64,000 nucleotides of DNA from Chelativorans alearensis (GCF_010993735.1 NZ_WQNI01000006.1:186001-250000), one strand, 5' to 3'; shown: positions 48,851 through 58,206, counted from the first letter of the stretch. Notes: generated by a model not told the origin, from the letters alone. Made by a program: numbers and translations.

Positions 48851-49861
48851 ATGATCCAGAAAAACTGGCAAGAACTCATCAAGCCGAACAAGATCGAGTT
48901 CACGTCCAAGAACAAGACACAGACGACGCTCGTCGCCGAGCCGCTGGAGCGTGGCTTCGGCCTGACGCTCGGCAACGCGCTGCGCCGGGTGCTGCTTTCC
49001 TCGCTTCGCGGTGCTGCCGTTACGGCGGTGCAGATAGACGGCGTGCTGCACGAGTTCTCCTCCATCGCCGGTGTGCGCGAGGACGTGACGGACATCGTGC
49101 TCAACATCAAGGAAATCGCCATCAAGATGGAAGGCGACGGGCCGAAGCGCATGGTCGTGCGCAAGCAGGGCCCGGGTGCCGTCACCGCCGGCGATATCCA
49201 GACCGTGGGCGATGTCGAGATCCTCAACCCCGACCACGTCATCTGCACGCTCGATCAGGAAGCCGAGATCCGCATGGAGTTCACGGTCGACGCGGGCAAG
49301 GGCTATGTGCCGGCTGATCGCAACCGCGCCGAGGATGCGCCCATTGGCCTCATTCCCGTCGACAGCCTCTATTCGCCGGTCAAGAAGGTCTCCTACAAGG
49401 TCGAGAACACCCGCGAGGGCCAGGTTCTCGATTACGACAAGCTGACGATGACGCTGGAGACCGACGGCTCGGTCACTGGTGAGGACGCGGTGGCTTTCGC
49501 CGCCCGCATCCTGCAGGACCAGCTCGGCCTCTTTGTCAACTTCGAGGAGCCGCAGAAGGAGGTTCCGGCGGAGCAGGTTACCGAACTTGCCTTCAACCCG
49601 GCGCTTCTGAAGAAGGTGGACGAGCTCGAGCTTTCCGTACGCTCGGCCAACTGCCTGAAGAACGACAACATCGTCTATATCGGCGACCTGATCCAGAAGA
49701 CGGAAGCCGAGATGCTGCGCACGCCGAACTTCGGCCGCAAGTCGTTGAACGAGATCAAGGAAGTGCTCGCCTCGATGGGCCTGCATCTGGGCATGGAAGT
49801 GCCCGATTGGCCACCGGACAACATCGAAGAACTCGCCAAGCGCTACGAAGACCAGTATTGA
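48851..49861 (+). CDS. rpoA: RNA polymerase alpha subunit
   Basis: A 336-residue subunit that starts RNA polymerase assembly and touches promoters and activators. N-terminal dimerisation domain with [41 protein letters not shown]-terminal DNA-binding domain near residues 248-325 with [55 protein letters not shown]. Normal. Confidence 0.99.
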   Translation: MIQKNWQELIKPNKIEFTSKNKTQTTLVAEPLERGFGLTLGNALRRVLLSSLRGAAVTAVQIDGVLHEFSSIAGVREDVTDIVLNIKEIAIKMEGDGPKRMVVRKQGPGAVTAGDIQTVGDVEILNPDHVICTLDQEAEIRMEFTVDAGKGYVPADRNRAEDAPIGLIPVDSLYSPVKKVSYKVENTREGQVLDYDKLTMTLETDGSVTGEDAVAFAARILQDQLGLFVNFEEPQKEVPAEQVTELAFNPALLKKVDELELSVRSANCLKNDNIVYIGDLIQKTEAEMLRTPNFGRKSLNEIKEVLASMGLHLGMEVPDWPPDNIEELAKRYEDQY

Positions 49862-49901
49862 CCCCAAGGGCAGCGCCCGCGGGATTTGAAGGAGACAAGC
49901 C

Positions 49902-50333
49902 ATGCGTCACGGAAAATCCGGCCGCAAGCTGAACCGGACATCGAGCCATCGCAAGGCCATGTTCGCCAATATGGCGGCCTCGCTCATCGAGCATGAGCAG
50001 ATCGTCACGACGCTGCCCAAGGCCAAGGAGCTCAGGCCGATCGTCGAGAAGCTGGTGACGCTCGGTAAGCGCGGCGGTCTTCACGCCCGCCGCCAGGCCA
50101 TCGCCGCCATCCGCGACGAGGCCTTGGTTCGGCGTCTTTTCGATACGGTCGCCCCGCGCTACTCGGAGCGTCATGGCGGCTATACCCGCATCATGAAGGC
50201 GGGCTTCCGCCACGGTGATAACGCTCCCATGGCTGTGATCGAGTTTGTCGACCGGGACGTTACGGCCAAGGGTGCGGCAGACCGTGCCCGCACCGAGGCC
50301 GAGGCGGCGAGCGAGGAAGCCGAGGTGGCATGA
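49902..50333 (+). CDS. rplQ: 50S ribosomal protein L17
   Basis: A 143-residue L17: [59 protein letters not shown], with the A/E-rich alphaproteobacterial tail. Last gene of the ribosomal series, followed 28 bases later by the terminator. Confidence 0.98.
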   Translation: MRHGKSGRKLNRTSSHRKAMFANMAASLIEHEQIVTTLPKAKELRPIVEKLVTLGKRGGLHARRQAIAAIRDEALVRRLFDTVAPRYSERHGGYTRIMKAGFRHGDNAPMAVIEFVDRDVTAKGAADRARTEAEAASEEAEVA

Positions 50334-50360
50334 TCGTGCCGCATTTTCTGGCAAGATTTC

Positions 50361-50385
50361 AAGGGGCCCTCGGGCCCCTTTTTGT
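50361..50385 (+). terminator. Intrinsic terminator of the ribosomal/rpoA operon
   Basis: A GC-rich stem AAGGGGCCC/GGGCCCCTT with a two-base TC loop is followed by TTTGTTTG. It ends the long ribosomal protein transcript after rplQ and lies at the 3' end of the convergent DUF486 gene. Confidence 0.9.
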
Positions 50386-50393
50386 TTGTGCTT

Positions 50394-50744
50394 TCAGCCG
50401 ATCGGCCCCTTGAAGATAAAGAAGGCTCCGAGACAAATGAGTGCAAAGCCGATTGCGTGATTGATCGTGAGCTGCTCGCCCAGATAGAAAATCGAAAAGA
50501 CTGCGAAGACCGCGAGTGTGATCACCTCCTGCATGGTCTTGAGCTCAGCAGCGCTATAGACAGCATGGCCGTACCGGTTTGCGGGAACGGCAAAGCAGTA
50601 TTCGATCAAGGCAATCGACCAGCTTGCAATTATGACCAGAAAGAGCGGCTTGGTTGTGAACTTCAGGTGGCCATACCACGCAAAGGTCATGAAAATGTTG
50701 GAGATCGCGAGCAAGACGACCGGCGTCAGATAGGACAGGATCAT
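50394..50744 (-). CDS. DUF486 (DMT-like) small membrane protein
   Basis: A 116-residue inner membrane protein with four predicted helices: ILSYLTPVVLLAISNIFMTFAWYGHLKF, PLFLVIIASWSIALIEYCFAVPANRYGH, VITLAVFAVFSIFYLGEQL and AIGFALICLGAFFIFKGPIG. It fits DUF486, a family related to small drug/metabolite transporters; no substrate is known. The gene stands alone, convergent to the ribosomal operon. Confidence 0.85.
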   Translation of the reverse strand: MILSYLTPVVLLAISNIFMTFAWYGHLKFTTKPLFLVIIASWSIALIEYCFAVPANRYGHAVYSAAELKTMQEVITLAVFAVFSIFYLGEQLTINHAIGFALICLGAFFIFKGPIG

Positions 50745-50929
50745 GGGGTCCTCGAAACCCCGGCCTCAAAGCCCGGGTGAAGCAAAATGTGGGGAAGGCA
50801 TTCCACAGCGTACCCGCTCACAGTGCCCTTGTATCTGACACGGTACCGCGGGCGGAACGTTATGGCGGTCAGCCTTTTATTCTGCTCAATCGCGTGTGAA
50901 AAGGTGGCTTCATCAAAGCGAGAATCGGC

Positions 50930-52411
50930 ATGAAAGGCACGATGGTTTCTTTGCTTCGTCTGTTCGTTCTGGTGGCATTTCTTGTCGCGCCCGCCCAAGC
51001 GCAGGATGCGCCGGCTGGAAGCCCGTCTGATGCGCTTTCAAGATTGCTGCGAGGAACAGATGAGAGCTCGCCTCCGTCCACTACAGAGGTGCAGCGCCGC
51101 ATACCGTTCAGCCGTGGGGAAATCCAGCTTTCCTTCGCGCCTCTGGTGCAGGAGACCGCACCCGCGGTCGTCAATGTCTATGCCTCCACACTCGTTCAAT
51201 CGCGCTCGCCCTTCATGGGAGACCCCTTCTTCGAGCGCTTTTTCGACCTCCCCCAAATGCCACCGCGCGTGCAGTCTTCGCTCGGTTCGGGCGTTCTGGT
51301 CGACCCTTCCGGCATTGTCGTGACCAACTATCATGTCATCCGCGAGGCCGACGAAGTGAAGGTCGCGATGGCCGATGGACGCGAGTTCTCGAGCAAGCTT
51401 CTGCTTCAGGACGAAGGGCTCGATCTGGCCGTTCTCAAGCTCGATGGGGAAGGGCCTTTTCCCGCCGCGCGGCTTGGCGATTCGGAAGCCGTGCAGGTTG
51501 GGGATTTGGTCCTGGCCATCGGCAATCCCTTCGGCGTCGGCCAGACCACCACCAGCGGTATCGTCTCCGCGCTTGCGCGCACGCTCGGCGGCGTTTCCGA
51601 TTTCGGCTTCTTCATTCAGACCGACGCTGCCATCAATCCCGGCAATTCCGGCGGTGCGCTCATCAACATGGGGGGAGAGGTCGTTGGCATCAACACCGCT
51701 ATTTACAGCCGCTCCGGCGGCTCCAATGGCATAGGCTTCGCAATTCCCGCCAACATCGTGCGCGCCGTGGTCGAGGCGGCCAAAAGCGGCGACGACTATT
51801 TCGCCCGTCCTTACGTGGGGGCGAGTTTCGATCCGGTGACCTCGAACATCGCCGAAGCGCTCGGCATGGAGCGTCCGGCAGGCGCTCTCGTCACCAATGT
51901 CGCGCCCGACAGTCCGGCCGCGCGAGCCGGTCTTGAGAGCGGCGATGTGGTGGAAACGGTGAACGGCAAGCGCATCGACAACCCGGAAGCGCTCGACTAC
52001 CGTCTGGCGACGTTGCCCATGGGCGAGACCGCCGAGATCGAGGTTTTGAGAGGTGGCCGCCGGCAGCGCCTGGCCATGCCGATCGAGCGGGCGCCCGAAG
52101 GGAGCGGCCAGGAGATTGATATCGGCGGCGACGGGCCTTTCGCCGGGGCGAAAGTGGCCGCCCTTTCGCCCGCGCTGGCGCAGCGCCTCCGCCTGCCAGT
52201 CAACGAGAAGGGCGTGGTCGTGGTGGCGACAGCGCGTAATTCGCCGGCCAGCGGTCTCGGGCTCAAGGCAGGCGATATCGTGCGTGAGATCAACGGCGAA
52301 GAGATCGATACGCCGGAACGCATGAAGGCGGTCGCCGAAACCCAGTCCAGGTGGTGGCGTTTCTCCGTCGAGCGCAACGGACGCCTTATCCAGCAGATGC
52401 TGCGGTACTGA
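50930..52411 (+). CDS. Second Do-family periplasmic serine protease
   Basis: A 493-residue HtrA-type protease. Signal peptide about residues 1-24, cut after AQAQ. Complete triad His135 (TNYHVI), Asp165 (GLDLAVLK) and Ser240 (PGNSGGA). Two PDZ domains follow (about residues 300-385, and the last 90, with VVVVATARNSPASGLGLKAGDIV). It is paralogous to the DegP at 12714 but shorter, without the acidic linker, and in a different context: directly before rarA (four bases between). It likely serves periplasmic quality control; specific substrates are unknown. Confidence 0.93.
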   Translation: MKGTMVSLLRLFVLVAFLVAPAQAQDAPAGSPSDALSRLLRGTDESSPPSTTEVQRRIPFSRGEIQLSFAPLVQETAPAVVNVYASTLVQSRSPFMGDPFFERFFDLPQMPPRVQSSLGSGVLVDPSGIVVTNYHVIREADEVKVAMADGREFSSKLLLQDEGLDLAVLKLDGEGPFPAARLGDSEAVQVGDLVLAIGNPFGVGQTTTSGIVSALARTLGGVSDFGFFIQTDAAINPGNSGGALINMGGEVVGINTAIYSRSGGSNGIGFAIPANIVRAVVEAAKSGDDYFARPYVGASFDPVTSNIAEALGMERPAGALVTNVAPDSPAARAGLESGDVVETVNGKRIDNPEALDYRLATLPMGETAEIEVLRGGRRQRLAMPIERAPEGSGQEIDIGGDGPFAGAKVAALSPALAQRLRLPVNEKGVVVVATARNSPASGLGLKAGDIVREINGEEIDTPERMKAVAETQSRWWRFSVERNGRLIQQMLRY

Positions 52412-52415
52412 GACG

Positions 52416-53732
52416 ATGGCTGATCTGTTCGAAAGCAAAGAACCTGCCGCAGATGTGGCCAAGCCGTTGGCCGACCGCCTGCGCCCTACCCACTTGGACG
52501 AGGTGGTCGGACAGGAGCATCTGACCGGCGAGGAAGGCGCGCTTACACGCATGATCCGCTCCGGCTCGCTCGGCTCGCTCATCTTCTGGGGTCCGCCTGG
52601 CACGGGCAAGACCACCGTCGCGCGGTTGCTCGCCGGCGAGACGTCGATGGCTTTCGAGCAGATATCGGCAATCTTCTCCGGTGTGGCGGACCTGAAGAAG
52701 GTGTTCGAAGGCGCGCGCTTGCGCCGCAGCCAGGGCCGTCAGACGCTGCTTTTTGTCGACGAGATTCACCGCTTCAACCGCGCCCAGCAGGATTCCTTCC
52801 TGCCGGTGATGGAAGACGGGACGGTGATCCTGGTGGGCGCCACCACGGAAAACCCGTCCTTCGAGCTCAACGCCGCCCTCCTGTCGCGCGCCCGTGTGCT
52901 CGTCTTTCATCCGCTCGAGAGCGACAGCCTGGCGCGCCTTTTGGAACGTGCGGAAGCGGCGGAAGGCCGCCCGCTACCGCTTGACGAGGAGGCAAGGGCG
53001 GTGCTCCTGCGCATGGCCGACGGGGACGGGCGTGCGGCGTTGAGCTTGGCGGAGGAGGCGTGGCGGGCAGCCCGCGACGGCGAGGTTTTCGATGCCGACG
53101 CCTTGCAGAAAATCGTCCAGCGACGCGCACCGGTCTATGACAAGAGCCAGGATGGGCATTACAATCTCATCTCCGCCCTGCACAAATCGGTTCGCGGCTC
53201 GGACCCCGACGCCGCACTCTACTATCTCTGTCGCATGTTCGATGCCGGCGAGGATCCGCTTTATATCGGCCGGCGGCTGGTGCGCATGGCGGTGGAGGAC
53301 ATCGGCCTGGCCGACCCGCAGGCGCTGGTGATCGCCAATGCCGCCAAGGATGCCTACGACTATCTGGGCTCCCCCGAGGGGGAACTCGCCTTCGCTCAGG
53401 CTTGCATCTACCTCGCCACGGCCCCCAAATCCAACGCCGGCTACTCGGCCTTCAAGTCGGCCATGGCCGCGGCCAAAGAGCACGGCTCGCTGCTGCCGCC
53501 GAAGCACATCCTCAACGCGCCGACAAGGCTGATGAAGGAAACAGGCTACGGCGAAGGTTACCAGTACGACCACGACGCGCCGGAGGCTTTCTCCGGGCAG
53601 GATTATTTTCCCGATGTCATGGGGCGCAAAACCTTCTACGACCCGCCCGAGCGTGGTTTCGAGCGTGAGATCCGCAAAAGGCTCGACTATTGGTCGAAAC
53701 TCAGGCGAGAAAGGGCAGGGGGCAACACGTGA
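52416..53732 (+). CDS. rarA: Replication-associated recombination protein A
   Basis: A 438-residue AAA+ ATPase acting at stalled replication forks (RarA/MgsA/WRNIP1 family). Walker [10 protein letters not shown], Walker [17 protein letters not shown], sensor 1 in [24 protein letters not shown], and the C-terminal tetramerisation domain with [54 protein letters not shown]. It begins four bases after the protease stop and is probably cotranscribed. Confidence 0.97.
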   Translation: MADLFESKEPAADVAKPLADRLRPTHLDEVVGQEHLTGEEGALTRMIRSGSLGSLIFWGPPGTGKTTVARLLAGETSMAFEQISAIFSGVADLKKVFEGARLRRSQGRQTLLFVDEIHRFNRAQQDSFLPVMEDGTVILVGATTENPSFELNAALLSRARVLVFHPLESDSLARLLERAEAAEGRPLPLDEEARAVLLRMADGDGRAALSLAEEAWRAARDGEVFDADALQKIVQRRAPVYDKSQDGHYNLISALHKSVRGSDPDAALYYLCRMFDAGEDPLYIGRRLVRMAVEDIGLADPQALVIANAAKDAYDYLGSPEGELAFAQACIYLATAPKSNAGYSAFKSAMAAAKEHGSLLPPKHILNAPTRLMKETGYGEGYQYDHDAPEAFSGQDYFPDVMGRKTFYDPPERGFEREIRKRLDYWSKLRRERAGGNT

Positions 53733-53768
53733 CCAAACGTTCTTTCCTAATCAATTTTGAGCGAAACC

Positions 53769-54602
53769 ATGAATAAGAAATCCATCAAGATATTGCGCAA
53801 GGCAGTCATCGCTGCGGCGGTGCTGGCGGTTGGGCTTTATTTCATCCCGATCATCACCCTCCTTTATCTCCTGTGCGGCATCGTCGACGTGCTGCGCAAC
53901 GACCAAAGGAATGCCGCTCTCTTCAACCGCTATTTTCTTGGCAACGGCCTGTTCACCTGGCTTCTTTCACCATTCAACCTTTTTATCGACTTGATATCCT
54001 ATCGAAATCGCGGCGTGTGGCAGCTCGAACAGTTCCCTGAGGCTTACCGGCGCGAGGTGGAGGAGGTTCTGGCGGTCTTCCAGGAGCGCAGAGACGAGAT
54101 CATCGCCGACATCGACGCCAAATTCGAAAGTGGCCGGCGCGGCATGTATGTCTACCAGTGGTACGGCAAGCAGCACATCGACAACGTGCCGGCGTTCACG
54201 CACCGCTATAAATATATCCGCACGATCGCGGTTTCCGTCTTCAGCGGCCGGGAATCGACGTCGCTCCATTTCGGTCCGCTGAGGCTCACACTGCGCGTAC
54301 TCTACAATCTGGTGCCGGTAAAGACGGACCAGGTTTTCATCGAATGCGGCAACGTCAAGCACTATTGGCACGAAAACCCGCTCTTCATCTTCGATGATAC
54401 GCTTCTGCACCGCTCGGTGAACGAGTATGACGGGCGGCGCTACTGCGTCTTCATGGACATCATCCGCCCCTCTCCGGTGCCGCGCCTGCTTTCCGGCCTG
54501 CTGCGGCTCGTTTCGCTGCTGGTGGATGGGGTGAAGAGGGTGTTCTACAAGAACTGGATCATGATCGGTGCGAAGCCGCAGAGCGGCGCGCTGGCGGAAT
54601 AG
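53769..54602 (+). CDS. Membrane-anchored aspartyl/asparaginyl hydroxylase-like (LpxO-like) dioxygenase
   Basis: A 277-residue protein with an N-terminal membrane helix (about residues 10-35) and a second hydrophobic patch LSPFNLFIDLI, a layout like LpxO, which hydroxylates lipid A acyl chains. The C-terminal domain fits PF05118. Its iron site is unusual: the first histidine is His167 in SLHFGPL, so HxD becomes HxG, as in human AspH; the distal His214 is in FDDTLLHRSVN and the 2-oxoglutarate arginine is Arg224 in RRYCVFMD. An HFG-type site can still be active. Substrate not known; lipid A is a guess. ATG 53769 is chosen; an upstream TTG at 53757 is weaker. Confidence 0.8.
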   Translation: MNKKSIKILRKAVIAAAVLAVGLYFIPIITLLYLLCGIVDVLRNDQRNAALFNRYFLGNGLFTWLLSPFNLFIDLISYRNRGVWQLEQFPEAYRREVEEVLAVFQERRDEIIADIDAKFESGRRGMYVYQWYGKQHIDNVPAFTHRYKYIRTIAVSVFSGRESTSLHFGPLRLTLRVLYNLVPVKTDQVFIECGNVKHYWHENPLFIFDDTLLHRSVNEYDGRRYCVFMDIIRPSPVPRLLSGLLRLVSLLVDGVKRVFYKNWIMIGAKPQSGALAE

Positions 54603-54625
54603 GCTGGCGAGGCGAGGGGAGAAGC

Positions 54626-55009
54626 ATGTACCATCTGTTTCTCGTCTGCGTCGGCGCGGCCCTCGGCGGTATGGCCCGTTTTCATTTGTCGGGCTTCATC
54701 GGGCGCCGTTTCGGCGAAACCTTTCCCTGGGGCACGATGGTGGTCAACGTAACGGGGGCTTTTGCCATCGGTGTCGTCGCTGACGCGGTGATGCGCTACG
54801 ACATGCCGGTCGTCTGGGCTTTCGTGATCACCGGCGGCCTCGGTAGCTACACGACCGTTTCCTCTTTAAGCTTGCAGACGCTGGCGCTGGCAAGGGAAGG
54901 GGACTGGCTGCGCGCCGGCGGCAATGTGCTCCTTTCGGTCGGGCTCACGTTCGCCGCTGCTGCCCTCGGTCTGGCTTTAGCCGGTCTTTGGATCGGCGAA
55001 AGGCCATGA
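54626..55009 (+). CDS. crcB: Fluoride channel CrcB/Fluc, first copy
   Basis: A 127-residue four-helix membrane protein that exports fluoride. Conserved: GGMARFHLSGFIGRRFGETFPWGTMVVNVTGAF and GGLGSYTTVSSLSLQTLALAREGD (the pore segment, a variant of GFCGGFTTFSTF). Its stop codon overlaps the second crcB by four bases. Two different tandem copies usually form a heterodimer. GGGGAGAAGC precedes the ATG. No fluoride riboswitch is seen in front of it. Confidence 0.92.
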   Translation: MYHLFLVCVGAALGGMARFHLSGFIGRRFGETFPWGTMVVNVTGAFAIGVVADAVMRYDMPVVWAFVITGGLGSYTTVSSLSLQTLALAREGDWLRAGGNVLLSVGLTFAAAALGLALAGLWIGERP

Positions 55010-55503
55010 AGAGGCGGACGGAGCCCCGGCCCGGCGAGACCGTTCTGCTTGGTCGGTCTGCCGAGCACCGCCTACGCCGGCAGAAAATGGCCGATACCTT
55101 ACAGCTCTACGCTGCGGTGGCGGCCGGCAGCATGATCGGCGCCGCTCTGCGGGCGCTTGCTTCGCTTGGCAGCACGGCTCTATGGGGAGACGGCTTTCCC
55201 CTCGGCACGCTGCTTGTGAATGTGGCGGGTTCCTTCCTCATAGGTTTCTACGCGACGTTGACCGGCCCCGACGGCCGTGTTTTTGCCGGCGCGCGCCAGC
55301 GTCAGTTCTTCATGGCTGGTTTTTGCGGAGGACTGACGACTTTCTCCATGTTCAATCTGGAAACCCTCATGCTGGCGCGTGGTGGGGAACTGCTTGCGGC
55401 GGGACTCAATGTCGGGATTTCCCTCCCCTCATGGCTTGCCGCCGCCTGGCTCGGCCACATACTTGCAATGCGCCTCAACCGGTTGAGAGGATCTGAGCGA
55501 TGA
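55006..55503 (+). CDS. crcB: Fluoride channel CrcB/Fluc, second copy
   Basis: A 165-residue protein, or 138 if it starts at ATG 55087 (MADTLQLYAAVAAGSM). The N-terminal 27 residues are basic and unusual for Fluc, but the ATG at 55006 overlaps the upstream stop (ATGA). Core motifs are GAALRALASLGSTALWGDGFPLGTLLVNVAGSFLIGFYA and the pore element FFMAGFCGGLTTFSMFNLETLMLARGGE. It probably forms a heterodimer with the first copy in the inner membrane. Confidence 0.9.
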   Translation: MKRRTEPRPGETVLLGRSAEHRLRRQKMADTLQLYAAVAAGSMIGAALRALASLGSTALWGDGFPLGTLLVNVAGSFLIGFYATLTGPDGRVFAGARQRQFFMAGFCGGLTTFSMFNLETLMLARGGELLAAGLNVGISLPSWLAAAWLGHILAMRLNRLRGSER

Positions 55504-55838
55504 AAATACCCAAGCAGGCGCAATTGCTGCGCATCTTCATCGGTGAGGACGACAGGGCGGACGGCCGTCCCCTCTACGAGGTGATCGTGCTCAGGGCCCG
55601 CGAAATGGAGATCGCCGGGGCCACCGTCCTGCGTGGTGCCATGGGGTACGGCCATTCCAGCCGCCTCCACACCGCAAAGATTCTTCGTCTTTCGGAGGAT
55701 CTGCCGCTGGTGATCGAGATCGTCGACAGCGAGGAGAAGATCGAGGCTTTCCTGCCCGTGCTGGAAACGATCATGACGAGCGGCCTGATTACGCTGGAGA
55801 AAGTTCAGGTCCTGCAATATGGAACGAACGGCGAATAA
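55500..55838 (+). CDS. DUF190 family protein
   Basis: A 112-residue soluble protein with a ferredoxin-like or PII-like fold: QLLRIFIGEDDRADGRPLYEVIVLRAREMEIAGATVLRGAMGYGHSSRLHTAKILRLSEDLPLVIEIVDSEEKIEAFLPVLE. DUF190 genes are often linked with crcB, so a role in fluoride resistance or channel regulation is likely but unproven. ATGA overlap with the second crcB ties the three into one unit. Confidence 0.9.
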   Translation: MKIPKQAQLLRIFIGEDDRADGRPLYEVIVLRAREMEIAGATVLRGAMGYGHSSRLHTAKILRLSEDLPLVIEIVDSEEKIEAFLPVLETIMTSGLITLEKVQVLQYGTNGE

Positions 55839-55883
55839 TCTGAACACGGGCGTGGCTCCGTGGACGTGGCGACGATTGGATTT

Positions 55884-56867
55884 ATGACAGGCGTAGAGCA
55901 GATTTCGGTAGAAGGCGGCGAGGCCGGTATGCGGCTCGATCGCTGGTTCAAGGTCCATTACCCGGGCCTCGGCTTCGTGCAGTTGCAGAAGCTCCTGCGT
56001 ACCGGTCAGGTGCGTGTCGATGGCGGGCGGGCCAAGGCGGACACGAGAGTGCAGCCGGGCCAGACGATCCGCGTGCCGCCGCTGGGCATCGACCGCAAGG
56101 GTGCGCCGGCGACCATGCGCACTATCCGCGACCGCGGCGACGGCGAAGTGCTCCAGCAGATGCTGCTTCACGAGGACGAGAAGGTCTTTGTGTTCAACAA
56201 GCCGCCAGGACTGGCCGTGCAGGGCGGCTCCGGCGTCAGCCGCCACGTCGATGGCATGCTGGAGGCTTGGCGCAGCAAGAAGGGAGAGAAGCCGCGACTG
56301 GTGCATCGGCTCGACCGCGACACGTCCGGTGTGCTCGTCGTGGCGCGTACGCGCCTTGCCGCCGTAAGGCTCGGCGAGGCTTTTCGCGGGCGGGAGACGA
56401 AGAAGATCTATTGGGCGCTGGTGAAGGGTGTGCCAAAGAAGGCGCAGGATCGCATCTCGACCTGGCTCGTGAAAGAGGCGACGCCTGACGGCGACCGGGT
56501 GCGCGTGGCGCGCCATGGTGAGCCGGATGCCGACCATGCGGTCTCGAGCTACCGGGTGGTCGAAAAGGCCGGTACGGCGCTTTCCTGGCTGCATATGGAG
56601 CCTTTCACCGGCCGTACGCACCAGCTACGCGTTCATGCGGCATTCATTGGTTGCCCGATCATCGGCGACCCGAAATATTTCGAGGCGGAGCAGAACTGGG
56701 AGCTGCCAGGCGGCATCCAGAACCGCCTGCACCTGCACGCCCGCCGCATCGTCATCCCGCACCCGGATGGCGGCACGGTCGATGTCACGGCCGAGCTTCC
56801 GCCCCACATGCAGCAGAGCTGGAACCTGCTCGGCTTCGATCAGGCGGCGGACGAAGACACCGAGTGA
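55884..56867 (+). CDS. rluC: RluA/RluC family 23S rRNA pseudouridine synthase
   Basis: A 327-residue enzyme converting uridines to pseudouridine, most likely in 23S rRNA. An S4 domain at the N-terminus (MRLDRWFKVHYPGLGFVQLQKLLRTGQVRVDGGRAK) precedes the catalytic domain with the aspartate in RLVHRLDRDTSGVLVVART, then FTGRTHQLRVHAAFIGCPIIGD. The start is uncertain: ATG 55884 is used because the GTG at 55860 has no ribosome site. Confidence 0.9.
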   Translation: MTGVEQISVEGGEAGMRLDRWFKVHYPGLGFVQLQKLLRTGQVRVDGGRAKADTRVQPGQTIRVPPLGIDRKGAPATMRTIRDRGDGEVLQQMLLHEDEKVFVFNKPPGLAVQGGSGVSRHVDGMLEAWRSKKGEKPRLVHRLDRDTSGVLVVARTRLAAVRLGEAFRGRETKKIYWALVKGVPKKAQDRISTWLVKEATPDGDRVRVARHGEPDADHAVSSYRVVEKAGTALSWLHMEPFTGRTHQLRVHAAFIGCPIIGDPKYFEAEQNWELPGGIQNRLHLHARRIVIPHPDGGTVDVTAELPPHMQQSWNLLGFDQAADEDTE

Positions 56868-56914
56868 AGAGGGTTTTGTTCTCTTGAGGTGACGGCCCGC
56901 CGCCCACCGCCTAT

Positions 56915-57718
56915 ATGAGTGCCATGCGCGATATTCTGAACGATCTCGACAACGACCCGTATCTTTCCGACCCTGACCCGGTGCGCCGCGCGCAGAAGCA
57001 GATGCGCGCACCGCTGCCGAAGCGATTCTATGCCAAGGCGACGGTGGCCGAGGAGGGCGAGGCGTACAAGGTCCTGCTGGACGAGCGGGCGGTGCGCACA
57101 CCGGCTGGCGCGCATGTGGTGCTGCCCAGCCAGCAGGCCGCGCATCTGATCGCCCAGGAGTACGAGGCGCAAGGCGAAGAGATCGACCCTATGACGATGC
57201 CCGTCACGCGGCTCGTCAACACGGCGATCGACGGCGTGGCAAGCGATACGCAGGCGGTCGCCGAGGATATACTGCGGTTCGCCTCAAGCGACCTCCTGTG
57301 CTACCGCGCCGACACCCCCGATCGCCTGGTGGCGCTGCAGGCGGAGGCCTGGGATCCGGTGCTCGACTGGGCGGAGGCGGAGCTTGGCGTGCGCTTCGTG
57401 CTGGCAGAGGGGGTGATGCATGTCGAACAGCCGCGCCAGACGATCGCCGCCGTCGGTGCCCACCTGCGTCCGCGCCGCGAGCCGCTCAGGCTTGCAGCCC
57501 TTCATGTGATGACCTCGTTGAGCGGCTCAGCGCTTCTGGCGCTGGCGGTCGAGGCCGGTGCCGTCGACGCCGAAACCGCCTGGCAGGCGGCCCACGTCGA
57601 CGAGGACTGGAACATCTCGCAATGGGGCGAGGATGCCGAGGCCGCCGCGAGGCGCGCGGCACGCAAGCGCGATATGATGGGTGCGGCGGCCCTTATCGAA
57701 GCGCTCGACGCTACCTGA
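56915..57718 (+). CDS. ATP12 family chaperone
   Basis: A 267-residue protein related to mitochondrial Atp12, an assembly factor for the F1 ATPase alpha subunit, typical of alphaproteobacteria. Recognisable: PLPKRFYAKATVAEEGEAYKVLLDERAVRTPAGAHVVLPSQQAAHLIAQEYEAQGEEIDPMTMPVTRLVNTAIDGV, DLLCYRAD and AWDPVLDWAEAELGVRF. A bacterial role in F1F0 assembly is inferred from the homologue. ATGs at 56915 and 56924 are both possible starts. Confidence 0.92.
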   Translation: MSAMRDILNDLDNDPYLSDPDPVRRAQKQMRAPLPKRFYAKATVAEEGEAYKVLLDERAVRTPAGAHVVLPSQQAAHLIAQEYEAQGEEIDPMTMPVTRLVNTAIDGVASDTQAVAEDILRFASSDLLCYRADTPDRLVALQAEAWDPVLDWAEAELGVRFVLAEGVMHVEQPRQTIAAVGAHLRPRREPLRLAALHVMTSLSGSALLALAVEAGAVDAETAWQAAHVDEDWNISQWGEDAEAAARRAARKRDMMGAAALIEALDAT

Positions 57719-57730
57719 TCGTCCAGGCGG

Positions 57731-58087
57731 CTACCGCCCGAACGTCTGATAGAGCATGGCGGCTATCTCGCTTTCCAGCGGGAAGGACAGCATGCCCATC
57801 ACCGAGTAGCCGAGCAGCCAGGGCATCAGGTAAAAGCGGACCATGAAGAAGAACCACGCCACATAGACCGGCACCAGGAAGCGGACCAGGAAGCTCGGTG
57901 TGACCGGCGCGAAAAGGCTGAGGAGTGGATCGGTCGCGCGCACGAAGAAGCGCATGAAAAAGAAGCTGGAATCTTCCGGAAGGAAGATGTTCATCGCCGC
58001 CCGCCCGATCAGCGTCCACATGACGACGCCCAATACATAGTCGATGACGATCACCCAAATGGGGAAGGCGGTCAGCGTCTGCTGCAT
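57731..58087 (-). CDS. YggT-like membrane protein
   Basis: A 118-residue protein with three hydrophobic segments. The middle part (FFMRFFVRATDPLLSLFAPVTPSFLVRFLVPVYVAWFFFMVRFYLMPWLLGY) resembles the YggT repeat (transmembrane helix, then TDPLL and a proline turn). YggT proteins are of unknown function, possibly linked to cell division or osmotic tolerance. It is downstream of, and in the same direction as, the symporter operon, separated by a strong hairpin. Confidence 0.65.
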   Translation of the reverse strand: MQQTLTAFPIWVIVIDYVLGVVMWTLIGRAAMNIFLPEDSSFFFMRFFVRATDPLLSLFAPVTPSFLVRFLVPVYVAWFFFMVRFYLMPWLLGYSVMGMLSFPLESEIAAMLYQTFGR

Positions 58088-58110
58088 ATATTGATTTCCC
58101 TCGGCGCAAG

Positions 58111-58139
58111 TTCAGGGGCGGGAGAATGTCCCGCCCCTG
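58111..58139. terminator. Strong hairpin after the symporter operon
   Basis: A perfect 12-base stem (TCAGGGGCGGGA/TCCCGCCCCTGA, loop GAATG). On the minus strand it follows the symporter gene but has no U-run; on the plus strand TGATTTT follows. It may partly terminate the symporter mRNA before the YggT-like gene, or protect its 3' end. A second small hairpin CAGATGG/CCATCTG lies between it and the symporter stop. Confidence 0.6.
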
Positions 58140-58206
58140 ATGATTTTGGCAAGCCGCCTAGCGGGCGATTCCCGACAGATGGGTACCATCTGCCAGGATC
58201 GCACCA

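Noticed and set aside
54602-54626. Fluoride riboswitch before crcB
   Set aside because: The gap is only about 24 bases and has no matching fold or conserved sequence.
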